From Patescibacteria group bacterium (GTDB taxonomy: Bacteria > Patescibacteriota > Patescibacteriia > 2-12-FULL-60-25), in the NCBI GenBank assembly GCA_031082005.1, contig JAVHLR010000001.1, forward strand, positions 501,251-565,250: a stretch of 64,000 nt of DNA, in the 5' to 3' direction. A program made the translations under genes and the position numbers. The notes under the pieces were generated by a model. The model was not told the origin of the DNA and searched no databases. It worked only from the letters and a program-made list of their open reading frames with translations. Below, piece after piece: positions 37,127 to 46,166 of this stretch (its first letter is position 1; each line of letters opens with the position of its first letter).

Positions 37127-39325
37127 ATGTCTCATACAAAAAAGATAATCATCGGAATGTGCATCCTACTCGTGTCTGCGGTTGGCGCGATGACCTACGT
37201 GAAGCTTCGGAACGATCAAAGTTCCTTGGAAGCAACTAACCAGCCAGTCTCCGAGAGGTATGATGATCGAGATACAGGCCTTGATCTGATCCAAAAAGCG
37301 TTTGACGAGGGCAAACTTGATTACGACACCGCATTGCTCTACAAAGTGAAGTTTTTGTTCAATGATTCGACATTGCCGCGTGAGTATTTTACGAAAAATG
37401 CACCGTTTGAGGACGGTAGTGTCTTCACCGAGATGAAGGCCAATTGGAAAACGCTATCGCAAGAGACTCAAGAGGCGTTAGAGCCATATTTCCGACGTCC
37501 TGATGACGTGGAGAGTTTCATCAGCAAAAAATTGAATGGTGAGGAAACCGACAAGACCAGTTCCTTCCGCTTCATCCAAGCGGTTCAAGCGCGTGATCGG
37601 CCTTTTTCATATAAATCCGAAGATGTACTGACTACGGCGGATGGAAAAATAAGGGTCTGGTACCTCGAAAAAAAAGAGATGGTCAACGACGAAGAGTCGG
37701 TGACGAAGTTGTATTATGAGACGGCTAAGCAGATAGTCGCCAACCTGAATACTGATGGCGCTTACCCCCAATTCGTCGGTCTATTGGGGAAGGTCCCGCC
37801 GGATGACGGTGCCTTTGGGGGTGATAACAAGACGGATGTCTACATCGTACCGTCAGGCTATAGCTTGTTGCAGAACACCGACGGGTCTACTTCCCTCGGC
37901 GTGAATGCGCCTGATAACGGCAGCGGCTACAGCAGTTTCATCTTGATCAGGGACAACCTGACGGCTGACGCATTGAAGACCACGACCGTCCACGAGCTTT
38001 TTCATGCTTTCCAGCGAGCTTTTCCCTGGTGCTGGCAGACAAAAAAGGATTTGTGGTGGATCGAGGGTACAGCGACTTGGTCCGAGGACTTCATCTATCC
38101 CAAGATAAATTCCGAACAGGGCTATGTCGGCAGCTTCATACCAAAACCTGATTCCGGCCTCGTCAGTTCCGGCGACAACTTCGAATACGGCGCTTACGTA
38201 TTTCCGTTCTATCTGTCAAATACCTACGACAGGGGAGTAGTCACCAAAATCTTCGAAGGCTGTGGCCAGGGCGTGTCTAGCGTGAAAAGCGCGGACAGCA
38301 ATATCGATGGTGGCTTCAAGAAAAACTGGAAGGAATTCACTTTGTGGAATTTCAATCAACAACCAGTCGAATATTACAAGCAAAAAGACCAGAGCAGGAA
38401 GTTCACGAAGCACTCCTCGGAATCAGGCGGTAATGCCGAGAATAATTTCATCGCCAGCCTCGGCGAGATGTCGTATCAGACCAAGGTGTTGGATCCATTA
38501 ACGTCTCAGGTCCTCACTTTTTCGATAGACGAGCAGCAGGGCCAGGGTATCAGGAAGGTCGTCTTCAAAGATTTGAAGGCCTTAACCGGAAAAACCGATA
38601 AAGTCGCCATCAAAGCTGTGGTTTATCCAAAATCGGGCGAACCTTACACGGAGGACTGGACTGACCAGGAAAGGCGTGGTTTCTGTCTCGACAAGAGAAA
38701 CGAGGATTTCGACAAAATCGTGCTTATCGTGAGTAATGCCGATATCAAAGATAAACTCGGTGTAGCCGACATAAAAGTCAAATCAACGGATTCATGCTCT
38801 GAAATCGGGCAGGAGGAAGCCATGTCGTCCAAGCCGATATTCGGCGTCGACCCGAATTATTCCGGGACCGTGAAGTATCGGGCCGAGGGTGAGCTGATAA
38901 AGGATTCTGTCCCGGCCGGAGCGAAATACCCTTATCTAGGTAAATGGCGCGTCAAAGTCGATTATTTGGAGCACTGGCCGGGGCAAAGAGTATACAATAT
39001 TTCGCAGACTGCGATGGATTTCGCTTATAACCATTTCGTGGAATTCGACTTGAGCGTCGAGTCGGTCTTGAAAGACGGCACTTTCGTTGGCACGACCAAA
39101 GAGGGTAAATTCGAAACTCCGGGTTGGACCATACACAACGAAATCTCGGGACAAGACACGACGGTCCCACAAAACAAGACCATGTGGGATGTGCCTCAAA
39201 AAGGCGTGATTTCCGACATGACGGAGTCTGGTTGCAAGATAAGCTTCCCGGATTTCGTGCTCTACAACAGCGGAGGATACCGCGATCTACCGCACCCCAT
39301 TGTTTTCCAGATCAGGACGGACTAG
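37127..39325 (+). CDS. Membrane-anchored zinc metalloprotease (gluzincin-like)
   Basis: 732 residues. Signal anchor (about 6-25), an N-terminal region, then a catalytic segment with HExxH as HELFH (His289, Glu290, His293) and the likely third zinc ligand Glu313 in WWIEGTATWSED, 20 residues later, the gluzincin spacing. The large C-terminal part (about 420-732) appears to be two beta-rich domains. Predicted to act outside the cytoplasm on proteins; specific family not recognised. The start at 37127 is chosen because the anchor begins there; the open frame extends upstream into the previous gene. Confidence 0.8.
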   Translation: MSHTKKIIIGMCILLVSAVGAMTYVKLRNDQSSLEATNQPVSERYDDRDTGLDLIQKAFDEGKLDYDTALLYKVKFLFNDSTLPREYFTKNAPFEDGSVFTEMKANWKTLSQETQEALEPYFRRPDDVESFISKKLNGEETDKTSSFRFIQAVQARDRPFSYKSEDVLTTADGKIRVWYLEKKEMVNDEESVTKLYYETAKQIVANLNTDGAYPQFVGLLGKVPPDDGAFGGDNKTDVYIVPSGYSLLQNTDGSTSLGVNAPDNGSGYSSFILIRDNLTADALKTTTVHELFHAFQRAFPWCWQTKKDLWWIEGTATWSEDFIYPKINSEQGYVGSFIPKPDSGLVSSGDNFEYGAYVFPFYLSNTYDRGVVTKIFEGCGQGVSSVKSADSNIDGGFKKNWKEFTLWNFNQQPVEYYKQKDQSRKFTKHSSESGGNAENNFIASLGEMSYQTKVLDPLTSQVLTFSIDEQQGQGIRKVVFKDLKALTGKTDKVAIKAVVYPKSGEPYTEDWTDQERRGFCLDKRNEDFDKIVLIVSNADIKDKLGVADIKVKSTDSCSEIGQEEAMSSKPIFGVDPNYSGTVKYRAEGELIKDSVPAGAKYPYLGKWRVKVDYLEHWPGQRVYNISQTAMDFAYNHFVEFDLSVESVLKDGTFVGTTKEGKFETPGWTIHNEISGQDTTVPQNKTMWDVPQKGVISDMTESGCKISFPDFVLYNSGGYRDLPHPIVFQIRTD

Positions 39326-39360
39326 CGCCTGCAGGAATATTTCGAATAGAGAAAAGACAA

Positions 39361-39384
39361 GGACCTGCCATAAGGTGCAGGTCC
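39361..39384 (-). terminator. Terminator of the zinc-knuckle gene
   Basis: GGACCTGC/GCAGGTCC, 8-bp stem; on the minus strand it is followed by TTGTCTTTTCTC. It may also stop the metalloprotease transcript from the other side. Confidence 0.6.
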
Positions 39385-39417
39385 AAAGTTGGGGCGGGGT
39401 GTCTGTGGCGCTTGTCT

Positions 39418-39876
39418 TCAGGCGTAGTCCGCGTCGAACCCTTCAGGTCCGCCGAGGCACCCGGGCTCGTCACAGCCCTCGTCGTCGCTGCAGCCGTGAG
39501 GGCAGAGGCCGAGGTCTTCGTTGCTTAGACCCTCCTCATAGTCGGGGAGGAGGTCGTCAGCGTCTAGACCGCTCCTGGCGTACGACTGCGGGCAGTCTCG
39601 CTTGGTGTGGCCCGTCTTGCCGCAGAGCGAGCATGTGGATCTACGCTTCGGCTTGGCTTTTTTCGCCTTGAGTTCGGTGAGGCGTTTGCGATCTTCCTGG
39701 GTCAGGAGTGCCCCCTTGCCGAACCGGGCGCCGCAACTTGGGCACGTCTGCTCGTTGCCCTGTAGCGCTTCGATTACTGCAAGGGGAGCTTTGACTGTCT
39801 TTCCTTCCGAGTTCTTCGGGCTGAAGCGATAGCTGCACGAAGGACAAGTGACGAACTTTAGTCTGAAGACGCTCAT
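39418..39876 (-). CDS. Zinc-ribbon plus CCHC zinc-knuckle protein
   Basis: 152 residues. Cys11/Cys14 (CPSC) and Cys45/Cys48 (CPSC) can form one zinc ribbon. After a basic linker (KAKKAKPKRR) comes a perfect retroviral-type zinc knuckle C82-x2-C-x4-H90-x4-C95 (CSLCGKTGHTKRDC). The C-terminus is very acidic with four more cysteines. Zinc knuckles bind single-stranded nucleic acid and are rare in bacteria. Strong Shine-Dalgarno (AAGGAGTG), own promoter and terminator, G/C-rich codons unlike neighbours. No signal peptide, so probably a cytoplasmic RNA- or DNA-binding protein. Confidence 0.78.
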   Translation of the reverse strand: MSVFRLKFVTCPSCSYRFSPKNSEGKTVKAPLAVIEALQGNEQTCPSCGARFGKGALLTQEDRKRLTELKAKKAKPKRRSTCSLCGKTGHTKRDCPQSYARSGLDADDLLPDYEEGLSNEDLGLCPHGCSDDEGCDEPGCLGGPEGFDADYA

Positions 39877-39929
39877 TATTCACTCCTTGTGGTTCGTTTT
39901 CGCCTTGAAAACCGAATGTGCGATTGCTG

Positions 39930-39958
39930 AAGCTATCACCTTTTTCGGCTTTTGTCAA
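39930..39958 (-). promoter_or_regulatory. Sigma70-type promoter of the zinc-knuckle gene
   Basis: Minus strand: TTGACA (39958-39953), 17-bp spacer, TAGCTT (39935-39930). Leader of about 45 bases. Confidence 0.65.
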
Positions 39959-40050
39959 CGGAATGACGTGGAATCTGTAAGGAAATTACACTTTTTATGG
40001 CTTTAAAGGGATCATGAAAATTTCAACATATGCTGGTTGGAAAGAAGGGT

Positions 40051-40058
40051 GCTACTAT
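40051..40058 (+). promoter_or_regulatory. Possible extended -10 of the GH3 gene
   Basis: TGC-TACTAT, with TACTAT at 40053-40058, 29 bases before the ATG at 40088. Same TGCTAC core as before 42064 and 44082. Confidence 0.45.
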
Positions 40059-40087
40059 CCTAGACAAAGGTTCGATCAAAAGCAGAT

Positions 40088-41944
40088 ATGCATTCCATGT
40101 TCAATTCCAAAAAACTAACCGTCATCTTGGTTCTACCGCTTCTGTTGGTCGTGTTTGCATTGGCCTACCTACTCATGAGGCCATCGTCTCTTTCTCCTGT
40201 TCCGTCTTCTTCTCAACTCGTCAGGATTTGCGGACAAGATGAGGCTCGCTGTCATGAGACTGGTTTGCCTTATCAAGACGCCGCTCTGCCGATTGAAACA
40301 AGGCTAGATGATCTGATGGGAAGGATGACGAACGCCGAAAAAATCGGTCAGATGGCCTTGATCGAGAAAAACAGTATCAGGGACCCGAACGACATCGCGA
40401 AGTACGGACTAGGTGCACTCATGAGCGGCAGCGGCGGCAAACCAGACGACAATACGCCCGAAGGTTGGCTGCGGATGGTCCAGGGTTTTAAGGCTTATGG
40501 CCAAAAAACCAGGCTTAGCATACCGCTGCTGTATGGCGTCGATGCGAATCACGGACACAGCAACGTCCCTGGAGCGACGATCTTCCCGCATTCGATAGGC
40601 CTGGGTGCGACAAAAAATCCGGATCTTGTCGGACGCGTCGCAAAAGCGACTGCCGAAGAAGTGGCTGCGACAGGGATCAATTGGGTCTATTCTCCTGATT
40701 TGGATGTAGTGCGCGATATCAGATGGGGCAGGACTTATGAGACTTTCGGATCGGATCCGAAAAATGTCGGTGCCCTTGGTCGGGCATATATCGAGGGGTT
40801 GCAGGCTCATGAAAAAGACGGTCTGAAGATTGCGGCCGCCGCCAAGCATTTTTTAGGGAACGGCTCCACTGAATGGGGCAGCTCAATCAACAAGGACTTC
40901 CGTCTCGATCAAGGAGTCACGAATATCAATGAAGATGAGCTGCGTAACATCCATCTTGAACCATTCAGACAGGCAGTCGAAGCTGACGTCAAATCCGTCA
41001 TGGTCGGGTTGAACAGATGGAACGGTGAAAAGATTACGACCAATAAGTACCTTCTGACTGATGTCCTAAAAAAAGAGCTTGGCTTCCAGGGTTTCGTCTT
41101 TTCCGATTGGTATGGGGTGTACGAAAATGAACGAAATAAATACGATGCCCTGGTCGAGTCGATCAATGCAGGGATCGATATGGTCATGCTCCCGTTCGAT
41201 TATGTCTATTTCTGTGAGAGCCTCCATAAGGCTTTGGCGAACGGTGACATCAGCCAAACGCGTGTCGATGATGCAGTGCGAAGGATATTGAGAGCCAAGT
41301 TCGAGATCGGGTTATTCGATGAGTCCGCAGGCAGTGCTCCTGCATCAGAAGATATCGGTTCTGCGGCGCATCGGGAATTGGCTCGCACTTCTGTCAGGGA
41401 ATCGCTTGTTCTGCTGAAGAACGTCGATGTTTTACCGATCAAAAAAAACACCGCAAAAATCTTGGTAGCCGGATCCGCTGCTGACAATATCGGGAAACAG
41501 TCAGGCGGTTGGACGGTTGAGTGGCAGGGTATAGACGGTAACTGGATACCCGGCACAAGCATCTTGAAGGGCATCCAGGACGCGGTAGGCGGTGATGCCG
41601 AAGTGGAGTATGACCTGGCAGGAAAATTCACGGACCAAGATGGTTTGGCTGACGTGGGCATCGCCGTTGTAGGGGAGAAGCCGTATTCCGAAGGATGGGG
41701 CGATCAAGACAGCCCCAAACTGACTGACCAAGACATGGCGACCATCCAGAGTCTGAAGAAAGTCAGTAAAAAAATCGTCGTCATCATAATTTCCGGCCGT
41801 CCCTTAGAGATCAGGTCGAGTGCACAAGATTGGGATGCGATCATCGCCGCATGGCTTCCGGGAAGCGAAGGACAGGGGGTGGCGGATGTCCTGTTTGGCG
41901 ACTTCGATTTTACGGGAACTCTACCGCTTAGCTGGGGGCTCTGA
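40088..41944 (+). CDS. Glycoside hydrolase family 3 protein, membrane anchored
   Basis: 618 residues. Signal anchor (about 10-30), then the GH3 (alpha/beta)8 domain with YGVDANHGHSNVPGATIFPHSIGLGAT, AAAAKHFLGNGSTEWG, and the nucleophile Asp340 in FVFSDWYG. The second alpha/beta sandwich (about 425-615) follows with RESLVLLKN and AWLPGSEGQGVADVLFGDFDFTGTLPLSW. Closest in appearance to beta-glucosidase/beta-1,3(4)-glucanase members. The protein stops right after LSWGL, whereas family members continue for tens of residues; the other frame after the GGGGG at 41934 reads on for about 35 codons, so a frameshift is possible. Confidence 0.85.
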   Translation: MHSMFNSKKLTVILVLPLLLVVFALAYLLMRPSSLSPVPSSSQLVRICGQDEARCHETGLPYQDAALPIETRLDDLMGRMTNAEKIGQMALIEKNSIRDPNDIAKYGLGALMSGSGGKPDDNTPEGWLRMVQGFKAYGQKTRLSIPLLYGVDANHGHSNVPGATIFPHSIGLGATKNPDLVGRVAKATAEEVAATGINWVYSPDLDVVRDIRWGRTYETFGSDPKNVGALGRAYIEGLQAHEKDGLKIAAAAKHFLGNGSTEWGSSINKDFRLDQGVTNINEDELRNIHLEPFRQAVEADVKSVMVGLNRWNGEKITTNKYLLTDVLKKELGFQGFVFSDWYGVYENERNKYDALVESINAGIDMVMLPFDYVYFCESLHKALANGDISQTRVDDAVRRILRAKFEIGLFDESAGSAPASEDIGSAAHRELARTSVRESLVLLKNVDVLPIKKNTAKILVAGSAADNIGKQSGGWTVEWQGIDGNWIPGTSILKGIQDAVGGDAEVEYDLAGKFTDQDGLADVGIAVVGEKPYSEGWGDQDSPKLTDQDMATIQSLKKVSKKIVVIIISGRPLEIRSSAQDWDAIIAAWLPGSEGQGVADVLFGDFDFTGTLPLSWGL

Positions 41945-42047
41945 TCATCACGGTCGGCATTTTGTTTTTGGACCTACCAAGCAACTCACATCCATCGGAA
42001 GTCAGGCCGCTGAAGTGCGCGACACTTGTGCCGATTCTCGATAAGGA

Positions 42048-42056
42048 TGCTACTAT
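42048..42056 (+). promoter_or_regulatory. Extended -10 promoter, leaderless start
   Basis: TGC-TACTAT with TACTAT at 42051-42056, then 7 bases (CAAGGTC) and ATG at 42064. Confidence 0.65.
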
Positions 42057-42063
42057 CAAGGTC

Positions 42064-43299
42064 ATGGACACTGAAAAATCCGTTACTCCAACAGCAGGTC
42101 CCAAGAACGCCAGTGGTTTTTATGTCGCTGGCTCGCTTGGAGTCCTATTGATACTTGGCGGCGTCAGCGCTTTTATCCTTATCCGCCAGTTTTCTCCATT
42201 TCTGACGCGACCGTCGGAGTTGACCGTCGGAAAATCGTCTGCGGACGGCATTACGATAAATGTTCCTGCAGAGGGGGAGAGTAAACCACCGGTCATCAAG
42301 CACATCTCTCTACCTCAAGAAGTCCGTGGTATCTATTGGACCGCCCATACGGCGGGCACAAGTCGAGCCGATTCTTTGCTGGCTTACGCGTCATCCTCAC
42401 ATCTCAACACGGTAGTAATCGATCTTAAGCTCGATGATGGGACTTTGGCCTTCGCTCCGCTTGACCCGGAGTTCAAGGAACTCTATCCGGTCGATCCAGT
42501 CATTGACGACCTTGATGCTTTGCTTGATCGTTTAGGCGAGCAGGGGATCTACCGCATCGCTCGTATCGCTGTCATGCGGGACAAGACATTCGGTGAACTT
42601 CATCCCGAAATCGCTTTGCGTGATCCGAGCGGGGGAACGTGGCGTGACAATACGGGTATGCAGTGGCTTGACCCGGCAGCGCCTGAAGTCGCGGAATACG
42701 CGCTCGCATTGGCGCACGAAGCCTACCGCCGCGGTTTCGACGAGATCCAGTTCGATTACGTGCGTTTCGCTTCTGACGGCCGTTTGTCCGCCATCCGTTA
42801 TCCGATTTACGATGGTAAACAGACTAAAGCGGAAGTCATGCGTGATTTCTTCCAAAGAGTCGGCGGTACGCTCCAAGAAGAAAAAATACCCGTATCCTTC
42901 GATCTGTTCGGTCTGACCTATTGCACGACCGATGATCTGAATATCGGACAGCGCTTGGCCGACGTCTATCCGTTTGCCGACTTCCTTTCGCCGATGGCTT
43001 ATCCATCACACTACGCCAACGGTTTCGAAGGTTTCGCTAATCCTGCTCTCTATCCATACGAAGTCGTAAAGCGCACGCTGGAAAAAGGCATCGAAATGCT
43101 GAAGGTGACGGATCCCGACCTTGACCCGGACGAGTTCAGAAAAAAATCACGTCCCTGGATCCAGGATTTCGATATCGGAGCGAACTATGATGCAGCCAAG
43201 GTCAAAGCTCAAATCAAAGCATCGCGCGACGCCGGCGCCTCCGGCTGGCTCATCTGGAACGCCAGAAACGTCTATACCCCGATTGATTATCTGAAATGA
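42064..43299 (+). CDS. DUF4015 putative glycoside hydrolase, membrane anchored
   Basis: 411 residues. Signal anchor at about 20-42, then a TIM-barrel domain of the DUF4015 type (PF13200): EVRGIYWTAHTAGT, NTVVIDLKLDDGTLAF, YRIARIAVMRDKTF, GFDEIQFDYVRFASDG (acidic residues of the predicted active site), VSFDLFGLTYC and FADFLSPMAYPSHYANGFEGFANPALYPYEVV. Family members are predicted polysaccharide hydrolases. The start at 42064 is set by the -10 box 7 bases upstream; the open frame extends further but overlaps the promoter. Confidence 0.85.
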   Translation: MDTEKSVTPTAGPKNASGFYVAGSLGVLLILGGVSAFILIRQFSPFLTRPSELTVGKSSADGITINVPAEGESKPPVIKHISLPQEVRGIYWTAHTAGTSRADSLLAYASSSHLNTVVIDLKLDDGTLAFAPLDPEFKELYPVDPVIDDLDALLDRLGEQGIYRIARIAVMRDKTFGELHPEIALRDPSGGTWRDNTGMQWLDPAAPEVAEYALALAHEAYRRGFDEIQFDYVRFASDGRLSAIRYPIYDGKQTKAEVMRDFFQRVGGTLQEEKIPVSFDLFGLTYCTTDDLNIGQRLADVYPFADFLSPMAYPSHYANGFEGFANPALYPYEVVKRTLEKGIEMLKVTDPDLDPDEFRKKSRPWIQDFDIGANYDAAKVKAQIKASRDAGASGWLIWNARNVYTPIDYLK

Positions 43300-43348
43300 T
43301 GAAAGCGCAAGTCGCTAGCATTTTCGTTTTTTTTCCGAACCGGATGGA

Positions 43349-43377
43349 TTGACAAGGGAAGCGAAATGTGGTTTATA
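43349..43377 (+). promoter_or_regulatory. Sigma70-type promoter
   Basis: TTGACA (43349-43354), 17-bp spacer, TTTATA (43372-43377; TTATAA one base on). Leader of about 35 bases before the adenylyltransferase-like gene. Confidence 0.7.
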
Positions 43378-43417
43378 ACCATAGCCAGCAAGCGGTCTTT
43401 CTAACCCGGAGGGCATG

Positions 43418-43957
43418 ATGCAAGGTGATATTTCGACGGAAAAAGGATTCGGTGCGCTCGTGGGTCGATTTTCCCCGATGCATCTGGGTCATCAGAGACT
43501 GATCGAACAGCTCATCGCGACATTTGGCGAGCGCCATCTGATTCTTGTCGGCAGCTGCAACCACGCGGTCTCGTTCAGGCACCTCTTCACGTACAACGAC
43601 AGATGCGAATTCATTCGTGCCGTCTACCCGCAGGCGCACCTGGTCGGCCTGCCCGACTTCGACGAGAACGCGGAATGGTTCAACCAGCTGGATGACACTC
43701 TTGCTCTCGCCAACGCCAATCCGTCGATGGTCACGTACGTCGGCGGGTGTCAGGAGGACGTCGAGTTCTTCATCGAAAGCGGCAGAAGAGTACATATACT
43801 CAACCGCTTCAGCGGTGAGACGCCGCACATCAGCGCAACCGAAGTACGCGACGCTCTGATCGAACATCGCCCTATAGATGGTCTCATCGATCTCCGTATC
43901 GTCGGCCTGGTCAAAGAACGTTTCGACCTCCGTTGGTCGGCCCTCCGCAAGAAGTAG
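43418..43957 (+). CDS. NMN adenylyltransferase-like (NadM-type) protein
   Basis: 179 residues. Nucleotidyltransferase alpha-phosphodiesterase superfamily: GRFSPMHLGH at about 16-25 (the GRFxPxHxGH motif), the LVGSCNHAVSFRHLFTYNDRCEFI region and the C-terminal ISATEVRDAL (ISxTxxR). It resembles the N-terminal domain of NadM/NudE-type NMN adenylyltransferases, without the Nudix domain, so NAD synthesis or repair is likely. The ATG at 43418 is 5 bases from GGAGG; ATG at 43415 is too near. Own promoter and a downstream hairpin, G/C-rich codons: same style as the 4.3-9.6 kb block. Confidence 0.82.
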   Translation: MQGDISTEKGFGALVGRFSPMHLGHQRLIEQLIATFGERHLILVGSCNHAVSFRHLFTYNDRCEFIRAVYPQAHLVGLPDFDENAEWFNQLDDTLALANANPSMVTYVGGCQEDVEFFIESGRRVHILNRFSGETPHISATEVRDALIEHRPIDGLIDLRIVGLVKERFDLRWSALRKK

Positions 43958-43965
43958 CCTCCTCT

Positions 43966-44000
43966 CGCCCCAGTTTTGCGTGTGTCGCAGGACTGGGGCG
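43966..44000 (+). terminator. Hairpin after the adenylyltransferase-like gene
   Basis: CGCCCCAGT/ACTGGGGCG stem with an inner TGCG/CGCA pairing; followed by TAATGTTTAT rather than a strict T-run. Confidence 0.65.
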
Positions 44001-44067
44001 TAATGTTTATGCGCAATGTCTTTAAAGGTGTGAAAAAGTAACTCTTTACCCTTCCGTACGATATCGT

Positions 44068-44075
44068 GCTACTTT
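44068..44075 (+). promoter_or_regulatory. Extended -10 promoter, leaderless start
   Basis: TGC-TACTTT with TACTTT at 44070-44075, then 6 bases (GAATAT) and ATG at 44082. Confidence 0.6.
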
Positions 44076-44081
44076 GAATAT

Positions 44082-44582
44082 ATGAAAATATTCACCTTGG
44101 TTTTATTATCTCTGCTCGTCCTTGGGGGCGGTTGTTCGACGAACCAAGATTTAAGCGACAATCCGTCAGTCCAGCCGAAAAAGATAGACGAAAAACCAGT
44201 CAGTACAAGTGCATCCACACTTGATTTAAGCGGTCGTGGGCTCACTTCGATACCGTCAGATGTATTCTCCAGAACCAACCTTGAGAGCCTGGACTTATCA
44301 GATAACCGCCTGACCGGTGCGCCCCAAGCGGAAATCCGTCATCTCCAGAAGCTCAAGAATTTGGACTTGAGCGGAAATGACCTGACTGGTTTGCCCGCCG
44401 AGCTCGGACAGTTGAAGGATCTTGAGGTTTTGGATGTTTCCGATAACCGCCTGACAGGACTTCCGCTGGAATTGGGGAATCTGACGCAATTGCGTATTCT
44501 CGACATCACCGGAAATCAATATTCAAAACAGGACCTCGATCAAATCGCCGCTAAGCTGACGAATACCGAAATCCGTAGATAG
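44082..44582 (+). CDS. Leucine-rich-repeat lipoprotein
   Basis: 166 residues. Lipobox LGGG-C18, a polar linker, then about four and a half LRR units of 22-23 residues (LESLDLSDNRLTGAPQAEIRHLQK, LKNLDLSGNDLTGLPAELGQLKD, LEVLDVSDNRLTGLPLELGNLTQ, LRILDITGNQY). A surface protein for protein-protein binding. Ends three bases before the end of the convergent DUF218-like gene. Confidence 0.85.
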   Translation: MKIFTLVLLSLLVLGGGCSTNQDLSDNPSVQPKKIDEKPVSTSASTLDLSGRGLTSIPSDVFSRTNLESLDLSDNRLTGAPQAEIRHLQKLKNLDLSGNDLTGLPAELGQLKDLEVLDVSDNRLTGLPLELGNLTQLRILDITGNQYSKQDLDQIAAKLTNTEIRR

Positions 44583-44585
44583 CTC

Positions 44586-45257
44586 TCACCTGACGATTTT
44601 CTTGAGCTCCTCCTCCCACCATTCTTTGACGGCTTGGACGTGTTTTTCTGGACCAGCTTGGCGCAAGAAGACGAACTTCTGCTTGAAAAGTTCGCGATGT
44701 TTTTTGAGGTTGTTCGGGCTTTTCAAGGCCCAAAGATCGAACTTCATGACTTCTGACTCCTTATGTCGCAAGAAATCCGGATCAAGGTAGCGGTTCGCCG
44801 ACTGATCAAAGTCGACTATCATGATTTTTGCCCCGGGTAACGTCTTTTTGGTCAGTGCGATGATCCGCCTGTGTCGAGTCTTTTCTCCAAAGACGATGAC
44901 GTTTCGTGTGTCTGCCTTGAGCGGCTTCAGGATCTCTTTCGTGTATAAGAAATTATCTAATGTTGAATAGGATCTTTTTTCCGGTATCAGATGCCAACGC
45001 TTGACGCGATCTCTGACGGACGTGCGCCGCATCAGCAGCTTGAAATATTTGATCATCTCCTGCGCCTCTGATCGCCTGTACGGTTTGACCATATCAGTCT
45101 TTCCTCCCGAGAAGATGATGGTCGCATCCCAGTTATTTGATTTCGTACAGGCTTCGAATACGTTATTAAACACCGTCTTAAGATAAATCCCGTAATTTTC
45201 GTCTAGCGTGATATCTTTGGGAATTCCATACCCCAGTATGAGGAAACATTGTTGCAT
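44586..45257 (-). CDS. DUF218/YdcF-like protein
   Basis: 223 residues from the start at 45257. Begins with the beta strand QQCFLILGYGIP, then WDATIIFSGGKTD (the SGG of the family), RSEAQEMIKYF, EKRSYSTLDNFLYTKEIL and VIVFGEKTRHRRIIAL, the order seen in YdcF/SanA-type DUF218 proteins (PF02698). That family has a Rossmann-like fold; some members bind S-adenosylmethionine, others act in the envelope. A TATATT lies 9 bases upstream of this start. The frame is open to 45368, but the extra residues are unlike the family. Confidence 0.7.
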   Translation of the reverse strand: MQQCFLILGYGIPKDITLDENYGIYLKTVFNNVFEACTKSNNWDATIIFSGGKTDMVKPYRRSEAQEMIKYFKLLMRRTSVRDRVKRWHLIPEKRSYSTLDNFLYTKEILKPLKADTRNVIVFGEKTRHRRIIALTKKTLPGAKIMIVDFDQSANRYLDPDFLRHKESEVMKFDLWALKSPNNLKKHRELFKQKFVFLRQAGPEKHVQAVKEWWEEELKKIVR

Positions 45258-45518
45258 ATGAACTTGAATATACAGCAATTTGCCGCATTCAAGAATGGGG
45301 TCTTGATGATGACTGCGAATATTCGCATAAAATGGGGATATTTTTGATTTGAATGAAAAACCGTCCACGTCGCGTAGTAACTAGTGAACCCTCAAGCATG
45401 GGTTCCCGAAGTCCGCTCATCGCGTTCTGTTCGCCGGCAGTACGGAGGGTGATTGGGCGGCCTCGGGTACGGCTAACGCAAGTTTGCCGGATAATTCACT
45501 CAAACAAAAAAACACAGT

Positions 45519-46085
45519 ATGAATTTTACGAAATCATTAGCCATCACGGCCGTGGCTTTAGCAGGCGCTGCGACTTTAGGCACAAGCGTCTATGCAGCCC
45601 AAACGCCTGGTGTTTTCCAGGATCGAGCCAATGGCTTGGTGCAAGCTATCGCCACCAAGTTCAATCTGAACGCCACTGAAGTCCAACAGGTGTTCGATGA
45701 ACAACGCGAGCAGCATCAAACCGAAATGCAGGCCAAGAATGAAGAGCGTTTGAACGAAAGGCTTAAACAGGCGGTGACCGACGGCAAACTGACCCAGGCA
45801 CAAGCTGACGCTATTACAGCCAAGCACGAAGAGATGCAGGCCAACATGGAAGCGTTGAAAGACAAGACGCAGGAAGAGCGCCAGGCTGCCATCAAGACCC
45901 AGATGGAGTCGCTGAAGCAGTGGGCGACCGACAACAACATCCCCGCTGGTTATCTCCCCATGGGCTTTGGACCAGGCCGTGGCGGCATGATGGGCGAGGG
46001 CCATGCAGGTGGCGGACGCGGTATGGGTAAGATGCGCGGCGGACAAGGTTTTAACGCCGCACAGGGCACGACCCAACAGCAATAA
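45519..46085 (+). CDS. Secreted helical protein with Gly/Met-rich tail
   Basis: 188 residues. Signal peptide (about 1-25, VYA-A), a helical middle (about 30-140, very rich in Gln, Glu, Lys and Ala; LVQAIATKFNLNATEVQQVFDEQ resembles DUF2680-like exported proteins), and a C-terminal tail of Gly, Arg and Met (GPGRGGMMGEGHAGGGRGMGKMRGG). A metal- or surface-binding role is possible but not shown. The 150 bases upstream (45369-45518) hold a GAACCC/GGGTTC hairpin and no gene. Confidence 0.75.
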   Translation: MNFTKSLAITAVALAGAATLGTSVYAAQTPGVFQDRANGLVQAIATKFNLNATEVQQVFDEQREQHQTEMQAKNEERLNERLKQAVTDGKLTQAQADAITAKHEEMQANMEALKDKTQEERQAAIKTQMESLKQWATDNNIPAGYLPMGFGPGRGGMMGEGHAGGGRGMGKMRGGQGFNAAQGTTQQQ

Positions 46086-46114
46086 ATTAGGAGCGCAAAC
46101 GCAATAGAGGTATA

Positions 46115-46142
46115 AACAGTCCGGCCATATGGCCGGACTGTT
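46115..46142. terminator. Perfect 28-bp palindrome, bidirectional terminator
   Basis: AACAGTCCGGCCAT/ATGGCCGGACTGTT is a perfect inverted repeat followed on the plus strand by ATTTAATATTT. It sits between convergent genes ending at 46085 and 46167. Confidence 0.85.
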
Positions 46143-46166
46143 ATTTAATATTTAGCAAGAAGTTTT

